From NCBI RefSeq assembly GCF_900142845.1, contig NZ_FSRU01000002.1:3224001-3288000 (forward strand): a stretch of DNA of 64,000 nucleotides, written 5' to 3'. The translations under genes were made by a program, and so were the position numbers. Of the stretch, positions 30,283-39,973 are shown one piece after another. The first letter of the stretch is position 1, and each line of letters begins with the position of its first letter. The notes below the pieces were generated by a model. It had not been told where the DNA came from, searched no databases, and saw nothing but the letters and a program-made list of their open reading frames with translations. This DNA comes from Paraburkholderia phenazinium (GTDB lineage Bacteria > Pseudomonadota > Gammaproteobacteria > Burkholderiales > Burkholderiaceae).

Positions 30283-31671
30283 TCAGCACTCGACGATATT
30301 CACCGCCAGGCCGCCGCGCGAAGTTTCCTTGTACTTGGTCTTCATATCGGCGCCCGTCTCGCGCATCGTCTTGATGACCGAGTCCAGAGAAACATAGTGA
30401 CTGCCGTCGCCACGCAGCGCCATCCGCGCCGCATTGACCGCCTTCACCGAGGCCATCGCATTACGTTCGATGCACGGAATCTGCACCATGCCGCCCACCG
30501 GATCGCAGGTCAGCCCCAGGTTGTGTTCCATGCCGATTTCCGCGGCGTTCTCCACCTGCTCCGGTGTGCCGCCCATCACGGCAGCGAGCGCGCCCGCGGC
30601 CATCGAACAGGCCACGCCCACCTCGCCCTGGCAGCCCACTTCCGCGCCCGAAATCGAGGCATTCAGCTTGTACAGAATGCCGATGGCCGCCGCTGTCATC
30701 AGAAAATCGATCACGCCTTGCTGGTTCGAACCCGGCATGAAACGCGTGTAGTAATGCAGCACCGCAGGGATGATGCCGGCCGCGCCGTTGGTCGGCGCGG
30801 TGACCACCCGTCCACCGGCCGCATTCTCTTCATTGACGGCGATTGCGTAGAGATTGATCCAGTCCACCATCGACAGCGGATCGCGCAACGCCAGCTCCGG
30901 ATTGCCGGACAAGGAGCGATACAACTGCGGTGCGCGCCGCTTCACCTGGAACGGCCCGGGCAGCGTGCCGTCCGCATCCGGATTGCCGATGCCGCAACCG
31001 CGCGCGACGCACGACTGCATCACGTCCCAGATTTTCAGGAGGCCGCTGCGCGTTTCCTCTTCGGTATGCCACACGCGCTCGTTTTCCCACATCAGTTGCG
31101 CGATGCTCTTGCCGGTCGCCTTGCACAGCGCAAGCAACTCGTTGCCGCTGCGAAACGGATGCGGCAACTGATCGACGGCGCTCAGCACCTTGGTATTCGG
31201 CGCGCCCGCTGTGACGACAAACCCGCCGCCTACCGACAGATACGTCGCCGCACGCAGCGTCTCACCCTGCGCGTCGAACGCGTGCAGCTTCAGTCCGTTC
31301 GGATGCTCGGCAAGCGCCTGACGATAAAACGAAATGTGATCCTTCTGCACGAACGGCACCGGGTGCGTGCCGAGCAGCGCCAGCGAGCGCGAGGTGCGCA
31401 CCGTTTCCAGACGTTGCGCGATCGTCTCGGGATCGACGGTATCCGGCGCATCGCCCATCAGGCCGAGCATCACACCGCGATCCGTTCCGTGGCCCTTGCC
31501 GGTTGCGCCGAGCGAGCCGTACAGATCGACCTTCACGGAAGACGTGGCCGCCAGCAGTCCGTCGCGTTCGAGCCCCTGGACAAACATCAGCGCCGCGCGC
31601 ATCGGCCCGACCGTATGCGAACTGGACGGACCAATGCCGATTTTGAAGAGGTCGAACACACTGACTGCCAT
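30283..31671 (-). CDS. sdaA: L-serine ammonia-lyase (L-serine dehydratase)
   Basis: A 462-residue single-chain iron-sulfur enzyme that turns L-serine into pyruvate and ammonia. The N-terminus [24 protein letters not shown] and the cysteines in CVARGCGIG and [17 protein letters not shown], which hold the 4Fe-4S cluster, are intact. It is downstream of the glycine cleavage genes on the same strand; glycine cleavage plus serine hydroxymethyltransferase make serine, so the enzyme fits glycine/serine catabolism. Confidence 0.95.
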   Translation of the reverse strand: MAVSVFDLFKIGIGPSSSHTVGPMRAALMFVQGLERDGLLAATSSVKVDLYGSLGATGKGHGTDRGVMLGLMGDAPDTVDPETIAQRLETVRTSRSLALLGTHPVPFVQKDHISFYRQALAEHPNGLKLHAFDAQGETLRAATYLSVGGGFVVTAGAPNTKVLSAVDQLPHPFRSGNELLALCKATGKSIAQLMWENERVWHTEEETRSGLLKIWDVMQSCVARGCGIGNPDADGTLPGPFQVKRRAPQLYRSLSGNPELALRDPLSMVDWINLYAIAVNEENAAGGRVVTAPTNGAAGIIPAVLHYYTRFMPGSNQQGVIDFLMTAAAIGILYKLNASISGAEVGCQGEVGVACSMAAGALAAVMGGTPEQVENAAEIGMEHNLGLTCDPVGGMVQIPCIERNAMASVKAVNAARMALRGDGSHYVSLDSVIKTMRETGADMKTKYKETSRGGLAVNIVEC

Positions 31672-31701
31672 TACTGCTCCTGCAAAAAGAAAATATCGGG
31701 T

Positions 31702-32841
31702 TTACCGCGCCGGCAGCGGCAGGCACACGGCCAGCCATGCGGGCGGGTTGGGCGCCAGATGCAGCGCGACTGGCGCATAGCGGCCATCCAGCCGCGCAGC
31801 CAGGTTAAACAGTTCCGTCGCGTTCTTCGGATCCCACTGACCCGAATAGCCCGGCAAGCCGGCTTCGCGACGTTTTGCATCGAACGGAACGTCCGAATGC
31901 ACAAATTCGTCATGCGTCTTCGTGCCCAATGCGTAGGGCGTCAACCAGTTCAGCGCGGCGCCCAGCGTCGCACCGTTGGTGGCCTTCTCCGGCAACCAGT
32001 TGCGGTTGTGACGGCGAGCGGCCAGCGCCGCGGTCACGAGCGGCTGCAAGTCGTAGGTCACGTAATGCAGCGCATCGCGTTCCTTGAAATCGATCGTCGA
32101 ACCATCTGGTTCGATGTTGTCGCCAATGTGCTCCACAAACAGACGCTGCGCCGCGTTGATCATCTTGCGGTTGTCGAGCGTGAAGGCAGCCATCGCAATC
32201 AGCTTGATGCGGTGACTCTGCCAGTTGTTGCGAAACGTGCCGGTCAAGGGGCGCGGCTGCGCGTCGATCTGCTCGATGTAACCGTTGCCAAGTTTCGTCA
32301 GAAACGCCATTGCCGCGTTGCGGGTCTTCACCGGCAAGGCGCTCGCCGTCATGTCGTAGGCGAGGATCAAACCTTCGAAGCGGGTTTCGTCGATCGGGTT
32401 GAAGCTCGGCTCGTAGATGGTGACCCATGCGTACAGCAGACGGTCGACCAGCTTCAGATAGCGATCGTCACTGGTGGCGCGCCAGGCGAGCGCGGCGTCG
32501 CGCAGCAGGTCGAGATCCTTTTCCGCTTCGACGCTCTGGTCGTAGATGCCCTCGTGCGGCAGCGTGCCTTCGGTATGCAACTTCGACACCGCGTGGGCCG
32601 GGTCGTTCAGATGCGCTTCCACATTGCTGACGAGCGCCTTGACGCCAGGATCGGCATTGGTGCGCTCGCTCGTTTGCAGCGCAGGCGCCGCACAGAAATT
32701 CATCGCGGCGCGGGCCTGCCGCGCCGGCAGCATGATGGCGCTGCATACCAGCAGCAGCGCCAGCGGGGTTCCCGCTGCCTGCCATGACGGCATGCGCCCT
32801 GAATGGCTCCGGCTTTGCATCATTAGCACCTTTCGCACCAT
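31702..32841 (-). CDS. Alginate-lyase-family secreted protein
   Basis: A 379-residue protein with an N-terminal signal (hydrophobic run LALLLVCSAIMLPARQARA, mature chain near residue 48). The all-helical body with FRNNWQSHRIKLIAMAAFTLDN and DFKERDALHYVTYDLQPL resembles the alpha/alpha-toroid of alginate lyase (PF05426) proteins; NNW.SH holds the family's Asn and His. ATG at 32841 has GAAGGAG upstream; the longer frame to 33027 would overlap gcvP. Polysaccharide substrate unknown. It separates gcvP from sdaA. Confidence 0.7.
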   Translation of the reverse strand: MVRKVLMMQSRSHSGRMPSWQAAGTPLALLLVCSAIMLPARQARAAMNFCAAPALQTSERTNADPGVKALVSNVEAHLNDPAHAVSKLHTEGTLPHEGIYDQSVEAEKDLDLLRDAALAWRATSDDRYLKLVDRLLYAWVTIYEPSFNPIDETRFEGLILAYDMTASALPVKTRNAAMAFLTKLGNGYIEQIDAQPRPLTGTFRNNWQSHRIKLIAMAAFTLDNRKMINAAQRLFVEHIGDNIEPDGSTIDFKERDALHYVTYDLQPLVTAALAARRHNRNWLPEKATNGATLGAALNWLTPYALGTKTHDEFVHSDVPFDAKRREAGLPGYSGQWDPKNATELFNLAARLDGRYAPVALHLAPNPPAWLAVCLPLPAR

Positions 32842-32959
32842 GCGAAACTCCTTCGTTGGGCTGATTCGGTGTGTGATGTTAGCCGTTCCCGGGCACGAAC
32901 GACAGGACCGCACACTGCCCTCAGGCGGTGCGCGGTTCAGGACAGCGGCTGAAGCGGCG

Positions 32960-35890
32960 TTACGCGTAATCCGCGATCGGCACGCAGGAGCAGAACAGAT
33001 TGCGGTCGCCATACACGTTGTCCGCACGGCCGACCGGCGGCCAGTACTTCTTCGCGATCAGCGACGGCAGCGGATACGCCGCGGTTTCACGCGGGTAAGC
33101 ATGCTTCCAGTCGTCGGCAATCACCACGGCTGCGGTGTGCGGCGCGTGCTTGAGCGGATTGTCTTCGCGGTCCAGACGGCCTTCCTCGACGGCGCGGATC
33201 TCCTCGCGGATCGCCGTCATCGCTTCAATGAAGCGGTCAAGTTCTTCCTTCGATTCCGATTCGGTCGGCTCGACCATCAGCGTGCCCGGCACCGGGAAGC
33301 TCATGGTCGGCGCGTGGAAGCCGTAGTCGGCGAGACGCTTGGCGACGTCGTCGACGGTGATGCCGCTGGTTTCCTTGATCGGACGCAGATCGAGAATGCA
33401 CTCGTGCGCGACCAGTCCGCCCGGGCCCGAATACAGCACCGGATAGTGCGGCGCGAGCTTGTTGGCGACGTAGTTGGCGTTGAGGATCGCGGTTTCGGTC
33501 GCAGCGGTGAGATTCTTCGCGCCCATCATCGCGATGTACATCCACGAGATCGGCAGGATCGAAGCGGAGCCGTACGGCGCGGCGGACACTGCGCCAATGC
33601 CGTCAGCGGTGCGCTCGTAGCCCGACGACACCTGGTTCGGCAGGAACTTCGCGAGGTGCGCGCCCACCGCCACCGGACCGACGCCGGGGCCGCCACCGCC
33701 GTGCGGAATGCAGAACGTCTTGTGCAGGTTCAGGTGCGAGACGTCGCCGCCGAACTGGCCCGGCGCCGTGAGGCCGACCATCGCGTTCATGTTGGCGCCG
33801 TCCACGTAGACCTGGCCGCCGTGCGCATGCACGATCTCGCAGATTTCGCGCACGTTCGCTTCGAACACGCCGTGCGTGGACGGGTACGTGATCATGATGG
33901 CTGCGAGCTTGTCCGCGTGTTGCGCGGCCTTCGCCTTCAGGTCGTCAATATCGACGTTGCCTTGCGCGTCGCACGCCACCACCACGACCTGCATGCCGGC
34001 CATCTGCGCCGACGCCGGGTTCGTGCCGTGTGCCGAAGCGGGAATCAGGCAGACGTTACGATGCCCTTCGCCGCGCGAGGCGTGGTACGCGTGGATGATC
34101 AACAGACCGGCGTATTCACCTTGCGAGCCCGCGTTCGGTTGCAGCGAAACCGCCGCGTAACCGGTTGCCGCCACCAGCATCTGCTCGAGCTGATCGATCA
34201 TTTCGCGGTAACCGACCGTTTGCTCGGCCGGCGCGAACGGGTGAATCTGACCGAACTCCGGCCACGTGACCGGCAGCATTTCCGAGGTCGCGTTCAGCTT
34301 CATCGTGCAGGAGCCGAGCGGGATCATCGAGCGGTCGAGCGCCAGATCCTTGTCCGACAGGCTGCGCAGATAGCGCAGCATTTCCGTTTCGGAATGGTGA
34401 CGGTTGAAGACGTGGTGCGTGAGGTACGCGCTGGTGCGTTCGAGCGCGGGCGGCACGGTGCTCTCTGCGGGCAGTTCTGCGTCGAGCGCATCGATTTGCG
34501 GCACGTCGTTCACGAACGCCGCTTGGGCGAACACCGCCAGCAGATCGGCCAGATCGCTGCGCTTGGTGGTTTCGTCGATCGAAATGCCGACGCGCGTATC
34601 GCTCACGCGGCGCAGGTTGATGCGCTTGGCGGTCGCGGCGTCATGCAGTGCCTGGGTGCGGGCGCCGGTTTCGAACGTGAGCGTGTCGAAGAAGGTTTCG
34701 TTGACGAGCGTGTAGCCGAGCTTCTTCGCGCCGGCGGCGAGCAACGAGGCGATGCGGTTGACGCGTTGCGCGATCGTCTTCAGGCCTTGCGGGCCGTGAT
34801 AGACCGCGTACATGCTGGCCATGATCGCGAGCAGCGCCTGCGCGGTGCAGACGTTCGAAGTCGCCTTTTCGCGGCGGATATGCTGTTCGCGCGTTTGCAG
34901 CGCAAGACGCAGGGCGGGCTTGCCTTGTGCGTCGACCGTGACGCCGACCAGACGCCCCGGCATTTGCCGCTTGAATTCGTCGCGCACGGCCAGATACGCC
35001 GCGTGCGGGCCGCCGAAGCCAACCGGCACGCCGAAACGCTGGGTGTTGCCGACGGCCACGTCCGCGCCCCATTCGCCCGGCGGCGTGAGCACGGTGAGCG
35101 CGAGCAGATCGGCGGCGACCACCACATGGCCGCCCGCTGCGTGGATCGCTTCAGCGAGTGCGCGGTAGTCGCGCACGTCGCCGTTCACGCCCGGGTATTG
35201 CAGCAGCACGCCGAACGCATTGGCGTTGGCGGCGTCCGCCGCCGGGCCGACCTTCACTTCGATGCCGACCGGCGTGGCGCGCGTCTTCACCACTTCGATG
35301 GTTTGCGGCAGCACGTCGTCGGCGACGTAGAAGACGTTCGACTTCGGCTTGCCCACGCGTTGCAGCAGCGTCATCGCTTCGGCGGCGGCGGTGGCCTCGT
35401 CGAGCAGCGACGCGTTGGAGATGGCGAGGCCGGTCAGGTCGATGATCATCTGCTGGAAGTTCAGCAGCGCTTCGAGACGGCCTTGCGAGATTTCCGGCTG
35501 ATACGGCGTGTAAGCCGTGTACCACGCCGGATTTTCGAGCACGTTGCGCAGGATCACCGTGGGGGTGTGCGCGTTGTAATAGCCCTGCCCGATATACGAG
35601 CGGAACACCTGGTTCTTGTCCGCCAGTTCGCGCAGCGCGGCGAGCGCTTCGGCTTCGCTCTTCGGCTGCGTGAAGGGGCCGAGCGGCAGCGTTTCGCTGC
35701 GGCGGATCGTCTGCGGAATCACGGCGTCGATCAGCGCGGCGCGCGACGCGAAGCCGAGGGCTTCGAGCATCGCTTGCTGGTCGGCCGAGTCCGGGCCGAT
35801 GTGCCGTTCAGCGAAGGCATCATGCACTTCGAGCGCGGCGAGCGAGAGAGGAGTGCGGTTCATCAGACGATCCGGGTGTTCGAGCTTCAT
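32960..35890 (-). CDS. gcvP: Glycine dehydrogenase (decarboxylating), P-protein
   Basis: The 976-residue PLP enzyme of the glycine cleavage system, with both halves fused. The PLP lysine is K724 in [20 protein letters not shown]-terminal motif [21 protein letters not shown] and the substrate-site [13 protein letters not shown] are present. It decarboxylates glycine and passes the methylamine to GcvH. It follows gcvH by 77 bases; the three genes form one operon under the glycine riboswitch. Confidence 0.98.
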   Translation of the reverse strand: MKLEHPDRLMNRTPLSLAALEVHDAFAERHIGPDSADQQAMLEALGFASRAALIDAVIPQTIRRSETLPLGPFTQPKSEAEALAALRELADKNQVFRSYIGQGYYNAHTPTVILRNVLENPAWYTAYTPYQPEISQGRLEALLNFQQMIIDLTGLAISNASLLDEATAAAEAMTLLQRVGKPKSNVFYVADDVLPQTIEVVKTRATPVGIEVKVGPAADAANANAFGVLLQYPGVNGDVRDYRALAEAIHAAGGHVVVAADLLALTVLTPPGEWGADVAVGNTQRFGVPVGFGGPHAAYLAVRDEFKRQMPGRLVGVTVDAQGKPALRLALQTREQHIRREKATSNVCTAQALLAIMASMYAVYHGPQGLKTIAQRVNRIASLLAAGAKKLGYTLVNETFFDTLTFETGARTQALHDAATAKRINLRRVSDTRVGISIDETTKRSDLADLLAVFAQAAFVNDVPQIDALDAELPAESTVPPALERTSAYLTHHVFNRHHSETEMLRYLRSLSDKDLALDRSMIPLGSCTMKLNATSEMLPVTWPEFGQIHPFAPAEQTVGYREMIDQLEQMLVAATGYAAVSLQPNAGSQGEYAGLLIIHAYHASRGEGHRNVCLIPASAHGTNPASAQMAGMQVVVVACDAQGNVDIDDLKAKAAQHADKLAAIMITYPSTHGVFEANVREICEIVHAHGGQVYVDGANMNAMVGLTAPGQFGGDVSHLNLHKTFCIPHGGGGPGVGPVAVGAHLAKFLPNQVSSGYERTADGIGAVSAAPYGSASILPISWMYIAMMGAKNLTAATETAILNANYVANKLAPHYPVLYSGPGGLVAHECILDLRPIKETSGITVDDVAKRLADYGFHAPTMSFPVPGTLMVEPTESESKEELDRFIEAMTAIREEIRAVEEGRLDREDNPLKHAPHTAAVVIADDWKHAYPRETAAYPLPSLIAKKYWPPVGRADNVYGDRNLFCSCVPIADYA

Positions 35891-35967
35891 GGGGTGTTCC
35901 TGGCGGTGCGGCCGTCCGCGTTCGTCGGACGCCGCACCTGACGGTTGATACGAGTGTTGAATGCCTC

Positions 35968-36348
35968 TTAGGCGCCGATGGACTTCGTATAAGCGGCGGC
36001 GTCGATCAGGCGGTCATGCGTGGCGTCGGCGGCCGGCTTGATCTTGAACAGCCAGCTTTCATACGGCGCGCTGTTGACGGAGTCCGGCGTGTCGGCCACG
36101 GCCGTGTTGGCTTCGATGATTTCGCCCGAGACCGGCGCGTAGATATCGGAAGCGGCTTTCACGGATTCGATGACCGCGACGGTGTCGCCGGCGGTCACGG
36201 TCTTGCCCAGTTCCTGGACTTCGAAGAAGACGATGTCGCCGAGCGCTTCTTGCGCGTGGTCGGTGATGCCGACCGTCAGCGTGCCGTCTGCTTCGGTGCG
36301 GACCCATTCGTGCGATTCGGTGTATTTCAGATCGGCCGGGATGCTCAT
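35968..36348 (-). CDS. gcvH: Glycine cleavage system H protein
   Basis: A 126-residue lipoyl carrier. The lipoylated lysine is K64 in [18 protein letters not shown]. It carries the aminomethyl group from P- to T-protein and reduced lipoate to the dihydrolipoamide dehydrogenase. TAGGAGCATCCG lies before the ATG. Placed between gcvT and gcvP. Confidence 0.98.
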   Translation of the reverse strand: MSIPADLKYTESHEWVRTEADGTLTVGITDHAQEALGDIVFFEVQELGKTVTAGDTVAVIESVKAASDIYAPVSGEIIEANTAVADTPDSVNSAPYESWLFKIKPAADATHDRLIDAAAYTKSIGA

Positions 36349-36412
36349 CGGATGCTCCTATGCGGTGTGTTCGGGAATAGCTTAAAAGAGGGGGCGTACG
36401 CGACGGAGCCGC

Positions 36413-37531
36413 TTAAACCGCAAGCACCTTGCCGTTGCGCACGAACGGCAGTTTTACCACGCTTGCGGGAAGGGCTTTGTCACGGATTTGCACGTGGACG
36501 ATATCGCCGGGTTTCACGTCCTTCGGCACGCGGGCGAAGGCGATGGATTCCTGCATGGTCGGCGAGAACGTGCCGCTGGTGATTTCACCGTCGCCGTGCG
36601 GCGTGACGACCTTCTGATGGGCGCGCAGCACGCCGCCCGCCTTGCCGTTTTCCTTCTGCAGGATCAGGCCGACGAAAGCGGCTTGCGAACCGTCGGCTTC
36701 GAGCTTCGACTTGCCGACGAAGTCGCGCGGCGAGGTCAGGTCCACTGTCCAGGCGAGACCGGCGTCCAGCGGCGAGACGTTGTCGTCCATGTCCTGGCCG
36801 TAGAGGTTCATGCCGGCTTCGAGACGCAGTGTGTCGCGCGCGCCGAGACCGGCCGGGCGCACGCCCTGGCGTTGCAGCGCGTCCCAGAACTCGCAGACGG
36901 AGGCGGCCGGCAGCACGATTTCGAAACCGTCTTCGCCGGTGTAGCCGGTGCGGGCAATCATCAACTCGCCGAACGGCGTGTTGTCGACAATGGCCGCGTT
37001 GAAGGGCTTGAGCAGTTCAGTGGAGGTGCGGCTGGACGGTGCGACTTGCCAGACTCTTTCGCGGGCGTTCGGTCCCTGCACGGCGACGATCGCCAGATCG
37101 CGGCGCGGCGTGATGGTGAGGCCGTAGTGGCCATCGGCGTTCAGCTTGCCGAACCAGGCGACGTCCTTCTCGGCCGTGCCGGCGTTGACGACCAGGCGGA
37201 AGTGATCTTCGCTGAAGAAATAGACGATCAGGTCGTCGATCACGCCGCCATTCGGGTTCAGCAGGCAGGAGTAGAGTGCGCGGCCCGGGGTTTGCAGCTT
37301 GCCGACGTTGTTGGCAAGGGCGTGTTCGAAGAAGGTGCGCACGCGCTCGCCCTGGAAATCGACGACGCACATGTGCGACACGTCGAACATGCCGGCGTCG
37401 GTGCGCACGGCGCGGTGTTCGTCGATCTGCGAGCCGTAGTTGACGGGCATGTCCCAGCCGCCGAAATCGACCATGCGGGCATTCAGCGCGCGATGGGTGG
37501 CGTTAAGCGGGGTGTGTTTGAGTTCGGTCAT
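36413..37531 (-). CDS. gcvT: Glycine cleavage system aminomethyltransferase (T protein)
   Basis: A 372-residue tetrahydrofolate-dependent enzyme releasing ammonia and 5,10-methylene-THF. Motifs: [41 protein letters not shown] and [17 protein letters not shown] at 37531 gives the family N-terminus ([15 protein letters not shown]); the frame extends to 37729 only because it runs into the riboswitch. First gene of gcvTHP. Confidence 0.97.
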   Translation of the reverse strand: MTELKHTPLNATHRALNARMVDFGGWDMPVNYGSQIDEHRAVRTDAGMFDVSHMCVVDFQGERVRTFFEHALANNVGKLQTPGRALYSCLLNPNGGVIDDLIVYFFSEDHFRLVVNAGTAEKDVAWFGKLNADGHYGLTITPRRDLAIVAVQGPNARERVWQVAPSSRTSTELLKPFNAAIVDNTPFGELMIARTGYTGEDGFEIVLPAASVCEFWDALQRQGVRPAGLGARDTLRLEAGMNLYGQDMDDNVSPLDAGLAWTVDLTSPRDFVGKSKLEADGSQAAFVGLILQKENGKAGGVLRAHQKVVTPHGDGEITSGTFSPTMQESIAFARVPKDVKPGDIVHVQIRDKALPASVVKLPFVRNGKVLAV

Positions 37532-37619
37532 CAGGGCCTCAGGCAATCTCGACGGATACAAAAAGGCCATGCGGCTTGATCCCTCGCGGCCAAAATGCCT
37601 GCGAGCGATGCCATGCATG

Positions 37620-37926
37620 ACCCCTCTGTCCTCGATACCTGAGAGATTGCGCTGCCGTGCGGGTTTGCAAGCCTTTGCAAGCCGTGACGGCGAAACGCGC
37701 GCCCCTTCGGTGGGCAGCCTGCCTGGCATCGACGATGTCCTATGCCGCTGGCTACTGCCGCTCTCCAGAGTGCGAAAAACCGGTGCCTGATGGAAGCCCG
37801 GACGATGCCGGTATCAGACGGGTTCTTCGACGCGGTCGGTCCTTTTGCCTGAGAGTTTGCGGGTGTGCCCCTTCGGCGGCGCGGCCTGCGAAAAACAATG
37901 CGGCCAGCGCGCTCTCCCGACGCGTG
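37620..37926 (-). promoter_or_regulatory. Tandem glycine riboswitch upstream of gcvT
   Basis: On the minus strand, aptamer 1 (about 37926-37838) runs from GGGAGAGCGC through GCCGAAGGGGCA to AAACTCTCAGGCAAAAGGACC. Aptamer 2 (about 37776-37622) has CTGGAGAGC, CACCGAAGGGGC and ATCTCTCAGGTATCGAGGAC. GGAGAG, CCGAAGGGGC and CTCTCAGG are the conserved core of the glycine aptamer, seen twice in the usual tandem order. About 90 bases remain to the gcvT start for the expression platform. In gcv operons this type is generally an ON switch. Confidence 0.93.
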
Positions 37927-38010
37927 CGGCGAATGTACGCGAGGCCCGGAGGCTTGTCAAATGGAGGCTTGAGAGGACGGCGCGGTGGTGCGATGCACAC
38001 GGCGCACGCC

Positions 38011-38040
38011 AAAAAAAAGCGCGGGGAATGATCCCCGCGC
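38011..38040 (-). terminator. Minus-strand terminator of the lipoprotein gene
   Basis: Read leftward: GCGCGGGGA, loop TCAT, TCCCCGCGC then eight T. It lies 30 bases after the stop of the lipoprotein gene and 85 bases before the riboswitch. Confidence 0.85.
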
Positions 38041-38070
38041 CTGTGCTTTCACAGCAGATTGCCGAGAGGC

Positions 38071-38418
38071 TTACTCGCCGATTGCGTGCGCTGCGCCGTC
38101 GAGTTCCTGGTTCAGCACGCGCTGTTCGTCGCCGGACAGGCCGCCGCCATGCTGCGCCGCCATGTCATGCGCTTCCTGACGGATCACGTCGAGGCGGTGA
38201 TGCAATGCGCCGCCTTGCGGGGGCGGGTAGTAGCCTTGATTGACATGATTGTCGATGCGGTGGCTCAGGTTGTCGGCACGACCGTAAACCTGATTCAGGC
38301 GTTGAATGGCGATTTCATGCTGGTCGGGGTGCGGTGCCGGGGGCGGCGGCGCGACCACGCAGGCGGCCAGCGAAGAAACCAGCGCCACACCTGCCAGCGC
38401 ACGGATGAAACGTTGCAT
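38071..38418 (-). CDS. Small lipoprotein, unknown function
   Basis: A 115-residue protein with a lipobox SLAAC; the lipidated residue is C20. A short Pro-rich linker (APPPPPAPHPDQHE) is followed by a helical, His- and Asn-rich domain (RLNQVYGRADNLSHRIDNHVNQGYYPPPQGG). Probably anchored in the outer membrane facing the periplasm. AGGAGAGTAGGT precedes the ATG. Function not known. Confidence 0.8.
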   Translation of the reverse strand: MQRFIRALAGVALVSSLAACVVAPPPPAPHPDQHEIAIQRLNQVYGRADNLSHRIDNHVNQGYYPPPQGGALHHRLDVIRQEAHDMAAQHGGGLSGDEQRVLNQELDGAAHAIGE

Positions 38419-38614
38419 ACCTACTCTCCTAAGTCGTCGTCTTTTCGTGATCGATGCTCAGATCGATATCGTGTAGCAACGGCTAGCCGCTGCTACACGC
38501 TGACCTGAACTCAGCAATATATTGTAACGGAGCGTTCCTTTCGGAACTGTTGGCAGCGGTTACCGTCATGTAAGCCGCAACTTGCGATGACTTGCCACGA
38601 CCTGCGCCGCGTTC

Positions 38615-39667
38615 TCAGCGAATCCGCTCGAATGGCAGGCGCTGGCCTTCCTCTTCGCTACGCGCGGCCAGTTCGATGATCGTCATGACGTCGACGGCGT
38701 CTTGCGGCCTGACCGGGAAGCGTTCGCCGTCGAGGATCGTGGCGGCCAGCGCCTGATAAAAACCGACGTAGTCGCCATCACGGGTGGGCAAAGTACGCTC
38801 CACTTCCTGATTGTTCGCGTCCAGCACGCGCAGCAACCCCGCCGCATTGCCGCCGCCGAAACCGGCGTCGCCAGGCCGCAGCCCCGCTTTCAACTGATCT
38901 TCCTGAGTGTCGAGTTCGCGTTTGACGTAGCTGCCGCGCGTGCCGTCGATGGCGAAACGCGGCGGCGCGAGAGCGTTGAGGGCGCTCGCGTGCAGCACGA
39001 CTTCGAGGCCGGGGTAACCGAGTTGCAGATGCACGTAGTCGGGCGCGCCGCCGCCGTCACGATACGTCTTGACGGTGGCCGACACGGTCGCCGGCGCGCC
39101 GAACAGCGCAAGCGCCTGGTCGATCAGATGCGGCCCGAGATCGAACAGCAGACCGCCGCCGCGCGACGCCTCTTCGCGCCAGCGCGGCCGCACATCCGGA
39201 CGAAAGCGGTCGAAGTGCGATTCGTAGTGCGTGACGCGGCCCAACTCGCCGCTCGCGAGCAGATCGCGAACGGTGAGGAAATCGCCGTCCCAGCGGCGAT
39301 TGTGAAACGGCGCGAAGGTGAGGCCGCGCGCCAGCGCCAGATTGGCGAGCGTCATGGCCTCCGTGGCCGTCAGCGTGACCGGCTTGTCGACCACCACGTT
39401 TTTGCCGGCTTCGAGCGTGCGTTTGGCGAGGTCGAAGTGGGTATCGTTCGGCGTTGCGATCACGATGCACTGGAGGTCGTCGAGCGCGAGCAGTGCGTCG
39501 AGATCGGGCACGACGGTGGCGCGCGGATAGTCGGCGCGGGCCGGCTCGGGCTTGCTGGTGGCGATCGCCGCGACGGTGGCCCGGCCGCAGTGCTCGATCA
39601 CCGGCGCGTGGAAGGTTGCGCCAGCAAAACCGTAACCCATCAATCCTGTTTTCAGCGGTGCAGACAT
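38615..39667 (-). CDS. Gfo/Idh/MocA-family oxidoreductase
   Basis: A 350-residue NAD(P)-dependent dehydrogenase. The N-terminal Rossmann fold starts LKTGLMGYGFAGATFHAPV, with ATPNDTHFDLAKRTLEAGKNVVVDKPVTL holding the catalytic lysine (EKP/DKP motif). The C-terminal domain has GGGLLFDLGPHLIDQALALFG. Close in style to E. coli YdgJ-type enzymes; the sugar or inositol substrate is unknown. ATG at 39667 is preceded by GCAGGAAA; the longer frame to 39895 reads through low-complexity DNA. Confidence 0.88.
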   Translation of the reverse strand: MSAPLKTGLMGYGFAGATFHAPVIEHCGRATVAAIATSKPEPARADYPRATVVPDLDALLALDDLQCIVIATPNDTHFDLAKRTLEAGKNVVVDKPVTLTATEAMTLANLALARGLTFAPFHNRRWDGDFLTVRDLLASGELGRVTHYESHFDRFRPDVRPRWREEASRGGGLLFDLGPHLIDQALALFGAPATVSATVKTYRDGGGAPDYVHLQLGYPGLEVVLHASALNALAPPRFAIDGTRGSYVKRELDTQEDQLKAGLRPGDAGFGGGNAAGLLRVLDANNQEVERTLPTRDGDYVGFYQALAATILDGERFPVRPQDAVDVMTIIELAARSEEEGQRLPFERIR

Positions 39668-39770
39668 GTGAGTTTCCTGCAAAAAAAGCGCGCCGCTTTG
39701 CCACCGCGGCGGCGGCGCGCGGCCTGTAATTGTGGCATGTCCCGCGTGCGGCCTGTTTCGGCGGCTCAGT

Positions 39771-39846
39771 TGGCAACCTGGTTGGCAACTGGGTTGGCTA
39801 TTTCGCCGGCAACCGGGTTGGCAACCAAGTCGGCAACTGAGCGGAC
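39771..39846. repeat. Degenerate tandem repeat upstream of rep
   Basis: GGTTGGCAAC or close variants occur five to six times at spacings of about 11-22 bases (GGCAACCTGGTTGGCAACTGGGTTGGC and so on). Sits in the oxidoreductase-rep spacer, close to the rep promoter region. Confidence 0.55.
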
Positions 39847-39973
39847 GGCACGCGGGGCGCGGCTCGCGGAGTGCGTGCGGGCTTCGTGTTAACATCGCTC
39901 CTCTCGCGCGAATCGGCTCAGCCGACCTGCCGCCGCAGTTCCCCCCTCAACCGTAAGACCCCATCCACACACG

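Noticed and set aside
29647..32787. Rightward open frame of 1046 codons opposite the TPP enzyme, sdaA and the alginate-lyase-like gene
   Set aside because: Spans three well-supported genes on the other strand; composition artefact.
32546..35941. Rightward open frame of 1131 codons opposite gcvP
   Set aside because: Shadow of gcvP on the other strand, low-complexity Arg/His/Val composition, no motifs.
39771..39846. CRISPR array
   Set aside because: Repeats are too short and irregular, with no constant spacer size and no cas genes. No other CRISPR-like array was seen in the window.
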